The notes: a model not told the origin generated them from the letters alone. DNA of 22,979 nucleotides from an uncultured Eubacteriales bacterium (GCA_905201305.1 CAJKNS010000006.1:1-22979), one strand, 5' to 3'; shown: positions 16,101 through 22,821, counted from the stretch's first letter. Program-made: numbers and translations.

Positions 16101-16398
16101 AAAGTCCGCACAGAAATGCCGGAATTCGCGCATGGGCATGTACCACATCCGGCTTTTCCCGGCGAATCACCTGCTCCAACGCCAGATATGCCCTGCGCAT
16201 CATCCTCGGCTCCCTGGTATGCGCAGGAACGAGGAAATGCCGGATTCCATGCTCCTCCAGGACCTTTTCATAGACGCCGCCATTGGACGCCACCAGCACC
16301 TCCCATCCCCTGCTTTGCAGCGTCAGGGACAGCTCCACCACGTGGGTTTCCGCGCCGCCAGTCTCCAGTCCCATCAGAACCATGAGTATCTTTTTCAT
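13123..16398 (-). CDS. Trimodular GT4 - polysaccharide pyruvyl transferase (CsaB-like) - GT4 protein
   Basis: A 1091-residue soluble protein with three modules in one uninterrupted frame. Residues 1-~370 are a GT4/GT-B glycosyltransferase (MGLETGGAETHVVELS; AVSEDIREYL; VGDGERLSWL; RAALEAMSSEKPVLL), with the first Glu of the usual E-x7-E missing. Residues ~374-730 are a CsaB-type pyruvyl transferase (SGYYGYENLGDETIL; ISGGGSLLQDRTS 444-456; ISMRLHTLIFAATVGTPV 639-656). Residues ~739-1091 are a second GT4 (QSDLHVGGIQKSLVNLM; NIASMGHLNHQKGYD; E1021-x7-E1029). CsaB attaches ketal pyruvate to secondary cell wall polymer sugars, which SLH-domain proteins bind. The protein probably builds and pyruvylates such a polymer at the membrane's inner face. 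It is the last gene of its operon, 3 bp after the previous stop, with GAGGAG as ribosome binding site. Confidence 0.9.
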   Translation of the reverse strand: MKKILMVLMGLETGGAETHVVELSLTLQSRGWEVLVASNGGVYEKVLEEHGIRHFLVPAHTREPRMMRRAYLALEQVIRREKPDVVHAHARIPAFLCGLLHRKMGFPFVTTAHWVFRVNPILRLITDWGQQTIAVSEDIREYLIRCYDLPASQIHTTINGIDTALFSPEVSGKASRQEFGIPADVPVVTCVTRLHESRALSATLLVHCAPKLAATNPGLRILVVGDGERLSWLTRQANAVNQRLGYPCVILTGGRTDVPQLVAACDVFVGVSRAALEAMSSEKPVLLCGNEGYGGLAREETAAENLTSNYCCRGNQAATAETLTEDIQKLLAMTAQQRREIGKAGRRIVERDFSLDTMARDCEHAYELAMHPKRQVVVSGYYGYENLGDETILGTICSRYREQYDLVVLSKQPHQTERKFGVTAISRFNVLKVHRAIRKSSMLISGGGSLLQDRTSTRSLLYYLSVMHMAQRLKKPVMVYANGIGPVRGKWNRRLVVRVLQKTAAITLRDEDSLRELQNMGLSRQDILVTADPVFSMHTTEPGLAKQLWDQMGVPQDAKVLGISLRTHSQNAAERLAKLFDGICQDTGYVPVFLCMQAAEDMQGAEGVMKLMQTKAYLLPGQLGAREMMSALEHMELVISMRLHTLIFAATVGTPVMGFDYDPKVNSLLRKLNMPSLGAVQELDVQQGRALVAEFAAQPETYRQKIKAAAQALREQEKENDRILTELLPREPSEGTPKKRIAIFQSDLHVGGIQKSLVNLMSQEMMDNYEVDVYLFDQKVFFDMSEIRPHIRLHHLKPFPYLFRVVPFALIYHCMPRFHFASEKPYDVAIDFSNYQQDCAFGALTVPAKKRVMWIHNDMEIKYREEWRYRVLWVFFKNKFHRFDEFVAVSEGIIQPFRNKTGMRDAKVTAIPNLINTAEIFEKCEMPIDFEVDPKKVNIASMGHLNHQKGYDIMLDQLKPVCQRRKDLSLYIFGDGKEHAALVEQAKQNGLEDVVHFMGYQPNPYPYLNRLDAFYLESRYEGQGMVLWEAKALGLPLIFPKRLEKYNMSLTGTDDIYDTLLHLQKTEKEKDDLHTYNQEIIRRLRQVIDSE

Positions 16399-16401
16399 CG
16401 T

Positions 16402-16821
16402 TTACTCCTCTTCCACCTGGGTGATATATCCGTCAAAGTCAATGAATCTGCTGATAAAATGGCAAGGATTATCCTGCGGCAATGCATAGGTTCCCCGGCT
16501 CTGTTTGCTCAGCCGCAGTCCTGCCCCCTTTACCGTAAGCGTAATATCCACCTGGTCCTCCGCACCGGATGCCGCAGGCTTCTTTTCTATCGAGGAAACT
16601 GTACCCGCCGGTGTTTGCTCGTCCAAATACAGGCCCATCTTTTCAAAATACATATCCGCCATTTCGGAATCCACATTGGGAACCAAAACAGTGTATACCA
16701 TGTTGTATTGGTAAGCGAGCTCCGTTCGCCGGTCCTTTAAAACCGTTTGCTTATATACGCCACCGGCAAGCACCAAAAGCAGCAATACAACACTAACAGT
16801 CAGAAAGCGATTTTTCTTCAT
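16402..16821 (-). CDS. Small single-pass membrane protein of the polysaccharide operon
   Basis: A 139-residue protein not recognised with certainty. Residues 6-23 (FLTVSVVLLLLVLAGGVY) form one membrane segment after a short Lys/Arg-rich start, so the remaining ~115 residues should lie outside the membrane. The outer part is soluble and beta-rich in appearance (VDITLTVKGAGLRL). It resembles the upstream 167-residue protein in size and layout and could be a divergent relative. It lies between that gene (10 bp away) and the GT4-CsaB-GT4 gene (3 bp away), implying a role in envelope polymer assembly, perhaps as a scaffold. Its function is unknown. Confidence 0.8.
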   Translation of the reverse strand: MKKNRFLTVSVVLLLLVLAGGVYKQTVLKDRRTELAYQYNMVYTVLVPNVDSEMADMYFEKMGLYLDEQTPAGTVSSIEKKPAASGAEDQVDITLTVKGAGLRLSKQSRGTYALPQDNPCHFISRFIDFDGYITQVEEE

Positions 16822-16831
16822 GCTGCGCCTC

Positions 16832-17335
16832 CTAATGGCTGATCCAGGTAATCACACCTGTTCCGATATACGTGCCATCCTCCCGGCGTATGGACACCTC
16901 TCCGCCTGTTTTCAGATAAACGCCTGCCGGGATCGAAACAATATAGGTTTTGTAAAACTTTGAATACACGCTGATGGTAAGCTCCGCCCACGTCACGCCG
17001 TCTTTCTCCGAAAATGACGCAGATTTCAGTTCTCCCATCTGCGCATCGTTATACATACTGTAGATCGTATCCCCCAGCGCTGCACGCTGACTCAGCTGCT
17101 CCTCGTCCAGGTCCTTGATGCGAACGACATAGGATATATTATATTCTTCCGTCTCTTCCATTGTGTCCTGGTCCGTATACCGGTATGCACTCCGCCGAAT
17201 GTCTCCCAGCAGCACCTCCGCGCTCTCGGGCTGCGAAACTGTGGTATGATGGAGCTGCCAGTATGTGATTCCGCCCACCAGAAGCACCAGAAGCAGCAGC
17301 ACCAGATCAAACAGGCTAATTTTATACCGCTTCAC
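16832..17335 (-). CDS. DUF4330-like single-pass membrane protein
   Basis: A 167-residue protein with one N-terminal membrane segment (FDLVLLLLVLLVGGITYW, 9-26) and an extracytoplasmic beta-rich part. The layout FDLVLLLLV, then VVRIKDLDEEQ, GDTIYSMYND and MGELKSASF resembles DUF4330 proteins found next to polysaccharide genes in Clostridia; this match is from memory and not certain. The GTG start overlaps the TGA of the upstream ligase-GT4 gene (GTGA) and has AAAGGAGG as ribosome binding site, so it is tightly coupled. No catalytic motif is visible. It may help recruit or organise the polymer-assembly enzymes, but that is inference. Confidence 0.82.
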   Translation of the reverse strand: MKRYKISLFDLVLLLLVLLVGGITYWQLHHTTVSQPESAEVLLGDIRRSAYRYTDQDTMEETEEYNISYVVRIKDLDEEQLSQRAALGDTIYSMYNDAQMGELKSASFSEKDGVTWAELTISVYSKFYKTYIVSIPAGVYLKTGGEVSIRREDGTYIGTGVITWISH

Positions 17336-19875
17336 TGCCGCGCCTCCTTTCCCAGCGCACGATCATAGGCGCGCAGGACCCCTGCGGCAAATGCCTGCGC
17401 AGTAAAATGCTTTTGATAGGATTCCAGTGCGTGCGCAGAAAGCCTTCTGCGCAATTCCTGGTCATCCATGAGCTTTTCCACACAGTCTGCCAGTTCCTCT
17501 GCGTTTCCGGGTGCAAACAGCAGCCCATCCTGTCCGTCGTCAATCAAATAAGGATTGCCGCCATAGCTGCTGGCAACCGTAGGAAGCCCCAGGCTCATGC
17601 CCTCAATCAGCGCCAGCGAAGACGTCTCCGTTCCGGTGGAAGCATTCAGCTGTACATCCAGTATGGAAAGCAGCGGCGCAACGTTGCTGACAAATCCGCA
17701 CATAATGGCAGTATCCTGGAGTCCCAGCTCCTTAATCCGGTTTCTGAGCGTTTCCTCCATGGGGCCTGCACCGCAAATTAAAACTTTCAGAGTGTGCCCC
17801 CGGTCCTTCAGCAGCTTTGCAGCCTCCAGCACCGTGGTTTGTCCCTTATACTCCTCCAGCCGGGCAAAGATTCCGGTGGTGAAAACGCCCTCCGTCAGTC
17901 CATATTGCCGGTGCAGCGCATCTCTTTCCTCCGGCGTTGCCGGCTGTAAGGGCTCTGCACCGTTCATCATAGTAACAATGCGGTCCTTTTTTGCCCCTAG
18001 CTCCAACAGATTCTCCTCTGCCGCCGGACTGACCGCCAGACACAGATCCGCATAGTGCCTGGTCAGATAGCGACTGAGCCAATGCCCCGGTCCGGACTTG
18101 AGCCGATGGGAAACCGGGAATGCGCTGTGCCGGGTATAGATAATCCTTGCGTCGCAGGCACGGGCGGCAACTCTTCCGCTCAGAGAGCCATGGGTCTGCA
18201 CCAAATCCGGACGAAGCAGCAGGCAAACCTCCCGCAGCCGAAGCATCCCCCGGAAATCCGCAGACCGCTCACCGTCCATATTTACCTCAATCACAGGGAC
18301 CCCCAACGCCTGCGCCTGCTGGGTGAGAACTGCGCCCTTGGGAACCGCCAGAACCATATCGTACTGCTCCCGATCCCAGACGGAAAACAGATTCAGGAGA
18401 TAACGTCCTGCTCCGCCCAGATTCGTATCAGACAGAATTTGAAGCACCAGCGGACGCTCCCGTTCTTTCAGCATCTCCTGTCCGAGACTTCCACGGGCAA
18501 GGATCTGCGCTTCCTCCTGCCGAAGGCACATGCACAGCCCCGCCAGCAGGAAGAACAGCAGCATCACCCGATAGTTATAGAAGGGATAATCCGTAAAGCC
18601 CTGAAGCAGGACTCCGGAAAATGCCGAAATCCCAGCCATGGCATATATTTTCGTTTCTTTTCTGCGGCTGCGGCGCAGCGTGGTCATCAGTCCCCGAAGC
18701 AGGCTTCCCATAAAGCCCAGCAGAGCCAGCAGACCCGGCAGCCCCGCGTCACACAGCAGCTGCATATATAGATTGTGAGAATGGGGGGTATCAATGGCGT
18801 TGAGACTATACAGGGGGTAAACCGTATTGAACGCATCCTCCCCCGGTCCCACACCGCAGAACCAGAAATCCTTCAGCATTCTTGCGGTGCCGATCCAGAT
18901 ATTCACCCGGTAGTTGGTGGAGGTGTCACCCAGGTTTCCGATGGACAATAGCCGCTGCCAAATACTATCCGGCACATAAAGCGGTGAAAGCACTGCCAAC
19001 ACGCCAACCAAAATCAAAAAGCGCCGGTCCAGCAGCACCAGAAAAATCACCATACCAAACAGCAGTCCCAAATAGCAGCCTCGGGAATAGGTCAGCAGCA
19101 GGCACAGGCACATGGCCCCGGCTGCCGCAATCCACAGGATTTTCTTTCTGCGATTGGGCGCCGTCAGTCCCAGCGCAAAGGCAAAGGGAATCACCAGCAG
19201 GAAATATTCCCCCAGAACATTGGGATTGGCAAAGGTGGAGTACACCCGAAAGCGAATGGACGAAAACATATCCTTGTCCACCCAGCCCGTCTGATAAGCC
19301 CCCGGGTTAAGCCGCTGCCAGAATCCATAGAGGCTCACCAGCACACCGCCCAGCGCAATCGCCGCCAATATCCGCCGAATATCCCCATATTTCCGTACAC
19401 TCAGGAATACCGCCGGCGCAAACAGCACAAATGCCGCCATTAGCAGTCCTGGATACAGGCTTCTTCCGGGCGCCACAGACGTTAGGATGCTCAGGAGATA
19501 CACCAGCGCCAGCAGGACCGCCCACCGAAGCGTTGGGCTATAGCCGGAAATTCTGTCCTGTCCCATTCCATAGGACAGGCAAAGGGAAAGCCCCACCGCC
19601 AGCACCAATGCCAGCAGCGCCATGGTGGGCATAAACGGAATCAGTGCCGCTGACAGCAGGCAAAACAGCCCCGGATGCAGAAATACACTTCCTTCCATCA
19701 GTCTTTTTATATGCAGCTTTTCTATCATTCCCTGTAAGCCGCAGGATACGCCGCCCGCAGCCTTAGAAAGCAGATCTTGTTCCGGCATGCCATTGGGCTG
19801 CCCGGTAAGCCACTGTGCCAGCCGCGTATTGCCCGGGCGACTGGCAGACTTACTCTTTGATCTTTTATCCTTCAT
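17332..19875 (-). CDS. O-antigen ligase/polymerase-like membrane domain fused to GT4 glycosyltransferase
   Basis: An 847-residue fusion. After a basic soluble start (~1-60), residues ~64-455 contain about ten to twelve membrane segments and O-antigen ligase (Wzy_C/WaaL) features: RVYSTFANPNVLGEYF (210-225), LTYSRG with R265, and DTPHSHNLYMQLLCDAGLPG (362-381) with H365/H367. Residues ~475-845 form a GT4 transferase: SDTNLGGAGRYLLNL, FARLEEYKGQ (670-679), GAGPMEETL, and E750-x7-E758 in the nucleotide-sugar site. It probably transfers or polymerises lipid-linked glycan outside the membrane, while the GT4 part adds sugars inside. It is the first gene of a four-gene operon with a good promoter 36 bp upstream. 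Confidence 0.9.
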   Translation of the reverse strand: MKDKRSKSKSASRPGNTRLAQWLTGQPNGMPEQDLLSKAAGGVSCGLQGMIEKLHIKRLMEGSVFLHPGLFCLLSAALIPFMPTMALLALVLAVGLSLCLSYGMGQDRISGYSPTLRWAVLLALVYLLSILTSVAPGRSLYPGLLMAAFVLFAPAVFLSVRKYGDIRRILAAIALGGVLVSLYGFWQRLNPGAYQTGWVDKDMFSSIRFRVYSTFANPNVLGEYFLLVIPFAFALGLTAPNRRKKILWIAAAGAMCLCLLLTYSRGCYLGLLFGMVIFLVLLDRRFLILVGVLAVLSPLYVPDSIWQRLLSIGNLGDTSTNYRVNIWIGTARMLKDFWFCGVGPGEDAFNTVYPLYSLNAIDTPHSHNLYMQLLCDAGLPGLLALLGFMGSLLRGLMTTLRRSRRKETKIYAMAGISAFSGVLLQGFTDYPFYNYRVMLLFFLLAGLCMCLRQEEAQILARGSLGQEMLKERERPLVLQILSDTNLGGAGRYLLNLFSVWDREQYDMVLAVPKGAVLTQQAQALGVPVIEVNMDGERSADFRGMLRLREVCLLLRPDLVQTHGSLSGRVAARACDARIIYTRHSAFPVSHRLKSGPGHWLSRYLTRHYADLCLAVSPAAEENLLELGAKKDRIVTMMNGAEPLQPATPEERDALHRQYGLTEGVFTTGIFARLEEYKGQTTVLEAAKLLKDRGHTLKVLICGAGPMEETLRNRIKELGLQDTAIMCGFVSNVAPLLSILDVQLNASTGTETSSLALIEGMSLGLPTVASSYGGNPYLIDDGQDGLLFAPGNAEELADCVEKLMDDQELRRRLSAHALESYQKHFTAQAFAAGVLRAYDRALGKEARQ

Positions 19876-19910
19876 ATATTTGCCCCCAATCGGGTGTTGT
19901 CAGATAGTGT

Positions 19911-19939
19911 ATTGTATCATATCCCCCACATAAAGTCAA
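19911..19939 (-). promoter_or_regulatory. Sigma-A promoter of the polysaccharide operon
   Basis: On the minus strand, TTGACT (19939-19934), a 17-bp spacer and TACAAT (19916-19911). Transcription should start near 19904, about 30 nt before the start codon of the first gene. Confidence 0.78.
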
Positions 19940-19960
19940 AACGGCGCCCTGTTCGCTGCG

Positions 19961-19990
19961 TTGACTTCCCCGCGTTTCCTATGCTATAAT
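19961..19990 (+). promoter_or_regulatory. Orphan rightward sigma-A promoter
   Basis: TTGACT (19961-19966), an 18-bp spacer and TATAAT (19985-19990) with an extended -10 TG (TGCTATAAT). It points away from the polysaccharide operon into a stretch with no credible plus-strand gene. A MITE-like element begins 24 bp downstream. Confidence 0.65.
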
Positions 19991-20014
19991 GGAGGGACGT
20001 TTCATTTTGACTTA

Positions 20015-20175
20015 AGGCAATACCGCACAAATGCGTCTGCGGACTCTGACGGACCTTTTCCGCCAGAAATTCGTTAGTAAAACCTTGAAATACACAAAGT
20101 ATTCCTGCGGTTTTCCACCTTCTCTGACGAAAAATCTCTCGTCAGACGCTCTTGCCGATTTGTACGGTATTGCCC
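20015..20175. mobile_element. 161-bp palindromic MITE-like element, copy 2
   Basis: Identical in length to copy 1 (812-972). The ends AGGCAATACCGCACAAAT and the inverse of GGGCAATACCGTACAAAT agree at 16 of 18 positions. TA flanks both ends (20013-20014 and 20176-20177). The central AATACACAAAGTATTCCTGC block is the same in both copies. The left half holds a near-perfect hairpin TCTGACGGA/TCCGCCAGA and the right half TCTGACGA/TCGTCAGA, so the whole folds as a closing stem with three arms. No protein is encoded. Confidence 0.82.
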
Positions 20176-20177
20176 TA

Positions 20178-20281
20178 TATCATATCACCGGATTGCCGCC
20201 GGCACAATTGGTTTTTATGAATCATTCCCGCAAAAGCGCTCTGTTCTCGGTTTCATGCATCGCTGTTTTCCTGGCAGCAAA
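20178..20281 (+). other. Gene-free stretch after MITE copy 2
   Basis: No gene is credible here. The only feature seen is a GC-rich inverted segment CCGGATTGCC...GGCACAATTGG followed by TTTTTA (about 20188-20218), which could weakly terminate transcripts from the orphan promoter at 19961. Pairing is imperfect. Confidence 0.3.
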
Positions 20282-20316
20282 GCGCTTCCCACTGCCCGTT
20301 CCGCAGTGAGAAGCGC
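20282..20316 (-). terminator. Terminator-like hairpin after the sigma factor unit
   Basis: Arms 20282-20295 and 20303-20316 pair at 13 of 14 positions around a 7-nt loop. On the minus strand a short TTTGCT follows. It lies 14 bp downstream of the final stop of the sigma factor remnant. Confidence 0.65.
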
Positions 20317-20330
20317 CAAAGTACCTTTGC

Positions 20331-20675
20331 TTAGAGAATATAGTCCGTGATGCAGTCGTACCAGTGGACATACAGCATATCGTCCACCGTCAGCTGTTCG
20401 TTTTCCGGCAGCAGCTCAGACCAGCGCTGCTGGAAATGCTGAATTGCCCAATCGTCCCGGTTGAATCTCCGCCAAAGGACGGTTCGCCCGTTTTTGTCCA
20501 AATAGGTTTCCAGCAGCACGCCCTCGTCGTAGCACTCCACATCCAACAGCAGCACTGTGTCATACGCCTTTCCCCCGATGTTCACTGTATACCGTCCCAC
20601 CACGTCGCAGTTCCAGGCACCTTTCTTTAAAATCTCAACAGCATTGCCGTTCTTCTGCAGAATTCCCTGCGGCGC
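20331..20675 (-). pseudogene. Disconnected C-terminal part of the sigma factor protein
   Basis: 114 codons in exactly the same frame as the sigma factor gene, separated from it only by a TAA at 20678-20676. It begins APQGILQKNGNAVEIL, then VVGRYTVNIGGKAYDTVLLL, YLDKNGRTVLWRRFNRDDW and ends YVHWYDCITDYIL. From memory, proteins of this sigma factor group run through this region without a break and end in the same DYIL sequence. It has no good start of its own: a GTG at 20603 exists but lacks a convincing ribosome binding site. The intact sequence (no further stop or frameshift) suggests a recent nonsense change, a sequencing error or read-through. Confidence 0.72.
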
Positions 20676-21602
20676 TTAATGAATGGGATAGCCCTGATTG
20701 TCCGGACCAAAGCCCCAGTTCTTTGTGAACGCATCTCCGTCCAGGAACGTATACAGCTCCTCGGTTCCCTGCTTCCGGTGGCATTCTGCCAGAATCCGGC
20801 TATGGGTATCGGTCAGCTGCCCATAGATGGTGCGCTCCACCGGGTTCTGGGCATCCACCTGTTCACTGGGCGTGGGATCATATTCCTTCGCCTGAATTTT
20901 CACACCGCTCAGTCCATGAATCTGCGCATTTCCCACCACCTCCAATGTCGCATACATAGTGCGGCGGCAGTCCGGATGATGATACATACCCCACTGGGTC
21001 TTCTCCCCCACCTTGGGCACAATAAACCATCCCGGGAGCTCCCGATGCTCCACAGGAAACACAGGCTCCTTGCTGGGAATGATCGTATAAGCAGGCAGCT
21101 TTTCCGGCAGTTTTTTCATTGTGTTTGCTCCTTTCTCGCGCGGCGGATATGGATATGCCCTGCGAAAGCTCCCCTTGGCATAGTGCAGCCGGCTTTTTAC
21201 CGTTCCAATCGGAATATTTAACGCTCCCGCAATCTCCTGCTGATTCAATACGTCAAAATACATCAGTTTCAGCAGCAGCCGATCCTTTTCCCTGAGCTGC
21301 AGCAACGTCTCCTCTACCAACGTTTCCGGCAGCACTTCCTCGGTCAGCCGGTTTTCCAGCTCCGCAAGATCCGCTTTTTCCGGCTGCTTTCTGCGGTAAT
21401 AGTCCCGGCATGCATTGGCAGCAATCTGAAACAGCCACGCGCGCATGGATTCCGGATTTCGAAGCCGATCTGCCCCTCGAATTGCCGAAAGCATGGTATC
21501 CTGCACAATATCCTCTGCATCCTGCAAATTATTGATTCGGAACTTCACAAATCGTTCCAGCGGACCATAGTATGCCGAAAGCTGCTCCGTCAACTGGTTC
21601 AT
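20676..21602 (-). CDS. ECF-type sigma-70 factor with C-terminal extension (interrupted)
   Basis: A 308-residue product. Residues ~8-75 are sigma region 2 (NLQDAEDIVQDTMLSAI; RAWLFQIAANACRDYYRR) and ~95-150 region 4 with a helix-turn-helix (LNQQEIAGALNIPIGTVKSRLHYAKG). It would direct RNA polymerase to a specific promoter set. From residue 162 a further domain follows (MKKLPEKLPAY...WGFGPDNQGYPIH) of unknown function, found as an extension in some Clostridia sigma factors. The start at 21602 is set by AAAGGAGGGG; the frame extends to 21707 without such a site. GAAAGGAG 8 bp before the in-frame ATG at 21119 could start the C-terminal domain separately. An in-frame TAA ends the frame early. No anti-sigma gene is adjacent. 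Confidence 0.88.
   Translation of the reverse strand: MNQLTEQLSAYYGPLERFVKFRINNLQDAEDIVQDTMLSAIRGADRLRNPESMRAWLFQIAANACRDYYRRKQPEKADLAELENRLTEEVLPETLVEETLLQLREKDRLLLKLMYFDVLNQQEIAGALNIPIGTVKSRLHYAKGSFRRAYPYPPREKGANTMKKLPEKLPAYTIIPSKEPVFPVEHRELPGWFIVPKVGEKTQWGMYHHPDCRRTMYATLEVVGNAQIHGLSGVKIQAKEYDPTPSEQVDAQNPVERTIYGQLTDTHSRILAECHRKQGTEELYTFLDGDAFTKNWGFGPDNQGYPIH
21117..21136 (-). promoter_or_regulatory. Internal ribosome binding site and ATG in the sigma factor gene
   Basis: GAAAGGAG (21136-21129) is followed by 8 nt and an in-frame ATG (21119-21117), exactly at the junction between the sigma region 4 domain and the C-terminal domain. The quality equals the real starts in this window, so a separate 147-residue product is possible. 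Confidence 0.5.
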
Positions 21603-21629
21603 ATCCACCCCTCCTTTCTTCGTGCATCT

Positions 21630-21676
21630 GAAATCGATTTCGCTTATTAAGACGGTTTGGATGCGAAAAAGGTTCA
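21630..21676 (-). promoter_or_regulatory. ECF-like promoter and palindrome upstream of the sigma gene
   Basis: On the minus strand TGAACC (21676-21671), 16 bp, CGTC (21654-21651): the layout of extracytoplasmic-function sigma promoters. A start near 21644 would give a ~40-nt leader. A perfect 12-bp palindrome GAAATCGATTTC (21630-21641) lies just downstream and could bind a regulator. Autoregulation is inferred. Confidence 0.45.
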
Positions 21677-21713
21677 ATTGTTTCCCAAAAACATAAAAAC
21701 AGGGCAAAAGCGA

Positions 21714-22649
21714 TCAGCCCAGCTCCTGCATGAAAATCCGGATAAAGGTCTGCTCCTCGTCCGTGAGCTTTTTGCCCTTTTCATAGCCCAGATAGAGGTT
21801 CTGCGTTCTGGTCACCACCGGCAGCGGATACACAAAGAAGTCCTCCGGCACCGCATGGTCCCGCAGCCAGTCATCCGGCACAATGCTGGCGCCAACACCG
21901 CTGAGACACAGCGCAAAGCACAGCGCGGTATTATCGGCGCTGGCAGCCACCCGGGGCACAAATTTCATTGCTGCCAGCTGCTGCTCCAGCGATGCCGTCA
22001 CCTCCGCATCCGTAAAATGGATATACGGAAGATCGTTGAGCAGCGCAATGTCGCCAGATGTCTCCAGCTGTACCAGGCGCTCCGATACCTGCTCCCCCCA
22101 GCACGCCTGAAGCAGCTTCCGATCTGCCAGAAACAGATAGCCGTCGGATGTGCCGGATGCCGGAGCACCGCGTGGTCCCATTCGAATTTTCAGCTGCTCC
22201 ATTCCATCCCCCAGCTCCTGCATGGACAGACTCAGGTCATATTTCCGAAGCTCCACGGGTGAAAGCTCCTGTGACCGCTCCTGTACATGGACGCTGCACG
22301 CCGGGCATTCCTCCGAAAACCGTTTGATTACCGCAGCCAGAAACGGCGGCGTTCCCCGCAAGGGCGTGGAAATCACCAGCTGACGTTTTGCCCCCTGCAG
22401 CTCCAGCAGCTCCCGTTCCAGCCGATACTTTTGCAGCAGCACCTCACCGCAAAAAGTGCCAAACCGTTTTCCCCCTTCGGTTAAGGTCACAGGTCGGGTT
22501 CGGTGGAGCAGCGGTACCCCCAGCTCCTCCTCCATCCGCTTGATATGCTCACTGAGTGCCTGCGGAGATATGTGCAGCTTTGCCGCCGCCTGCTGGATGC
22601 TCCCCTCGGTCTGCACCGTTTGAAAATAAAACAGGCTTTGAAAGTTCAT
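21714..22649 (-). CDS. LysR family transcriptional regulator
   Basis: A 311-residue regulator. The N-terminal winged helix-turn-helix (MNFQSLFYFQTVQTEGSIQQ...AAKLHISPQALSEHIKRMEE, helix-turn-helix about 18-37) is typical of LysR, followed by the PLLHRTRPVTLTEGGKRF wing and a periplasmic-binding-like effector domain (~88-300; QLVISTPLRGTPPFL at its start). It probably controls the divergent gene at 22822 in response to a small ligand; the ligand is unknown. The ATG is preceded by GGAGAGGTGA. It lies 111 bp upstream of the sigma factor gene on the same strand, with only a weak GGGC...GCCC-T5 hairpin in between. Confidence 0.92.
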   Translation of the reverse strand: MNFQSLFYFQTVQTEGSIQQAAAKLHISPQALSEHIKRMEEELGVPLLHRTRPVTLTEGGKRFGTFCGEVLLQKYRLERELLELQGAKRQLVISTPLRGTPPFLAAVIKRFSEECPACSVHVQERSQELSPVELRKYDLSLSMQELGDGMEQLKIRMGPRGAPASGTSDGYLFLADRKLLQACWGEQVSERLVQLETSGDIALLNDLPYIHFTDAEVTASLEQQLAAMKFVPRVAASADNTALCFALCLSGVGASIVPDDWLRDHAVPEDFFVYPLPVVTRTQNLYLGYEKGKKLTDEEQTFIRIFMQELG

Positions 22650-22668
22650 TTCGTCTCACCTCTCCTTC

Positions 22669-22696
22669 AGCATAGCAGAAATTTGGGAGAAATCAA
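22669..22696 (-). promoter_or_regulatory. Possible promoter of the LysR gene
   Basis: On the minus strand TTGATT (22696-22691), 16 bp, TATGCT (22674-22669). The predicted start falls almost at the ribosome binding site, so this is only a weak candidate. Confidence 0.3.
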
Positions 22697-22741
22697 CGCT
22701 TAATTCGTATTTCCCCTGATTATTCGAAAGAAAAGACATGT

Positions 22742-22770
22742 TTGACATATGGATATCCTGATTTTACAAT
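22742..22770 (+). promoter_or_regulatory. Sigma-A promoter of the gene divergent from LysR
   Basis: TTGACA (22742-22747), a 17-bp spacer and TACAAT (22765-22770). Transcription should start near 22777. The promoter lies in the 172-bp region shared with the LysR gene, where such regulators usually bind. Confidence 0.8.
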
Positions 22771-22781
22771 AGAAGTATCTC

Positions 22782-22803
22782 CGAAAGCAGGCATTTGCTT
22801 TCG
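22782..22803 (+). promoter_or_regulatory. 5' leader hairpin before the esterase-like gene
   Basis: A perfect 8-bp inverted repeat CGAAAGCA-GGCATT-TGCTTTCG starts about 5 nt after the predicted transcript start and ends 5 nt before the AGGAGG ribosome binding site (22809-22814). It could act as an mRNA hairpin or as a DNA operator. Confidence 0.5.
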
Positions 22804-22821
22804 AACACAGGAGGTTATTCC

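Noticed and set aside
13123..16398. Splitting the GT4-CsaB-GT4 frame into three genes
   Set aside because: No internal stop and no frame change is seen across the 1091 codons, and the linkers are short, so a true fusion is the simplest reading.
21690..21716. Possible terminator after the LysR gene
   Set aside because: Only a 4-bp GGGC/GCCC stem with an 11-nt loop before a T run; too weak to list as a feature.
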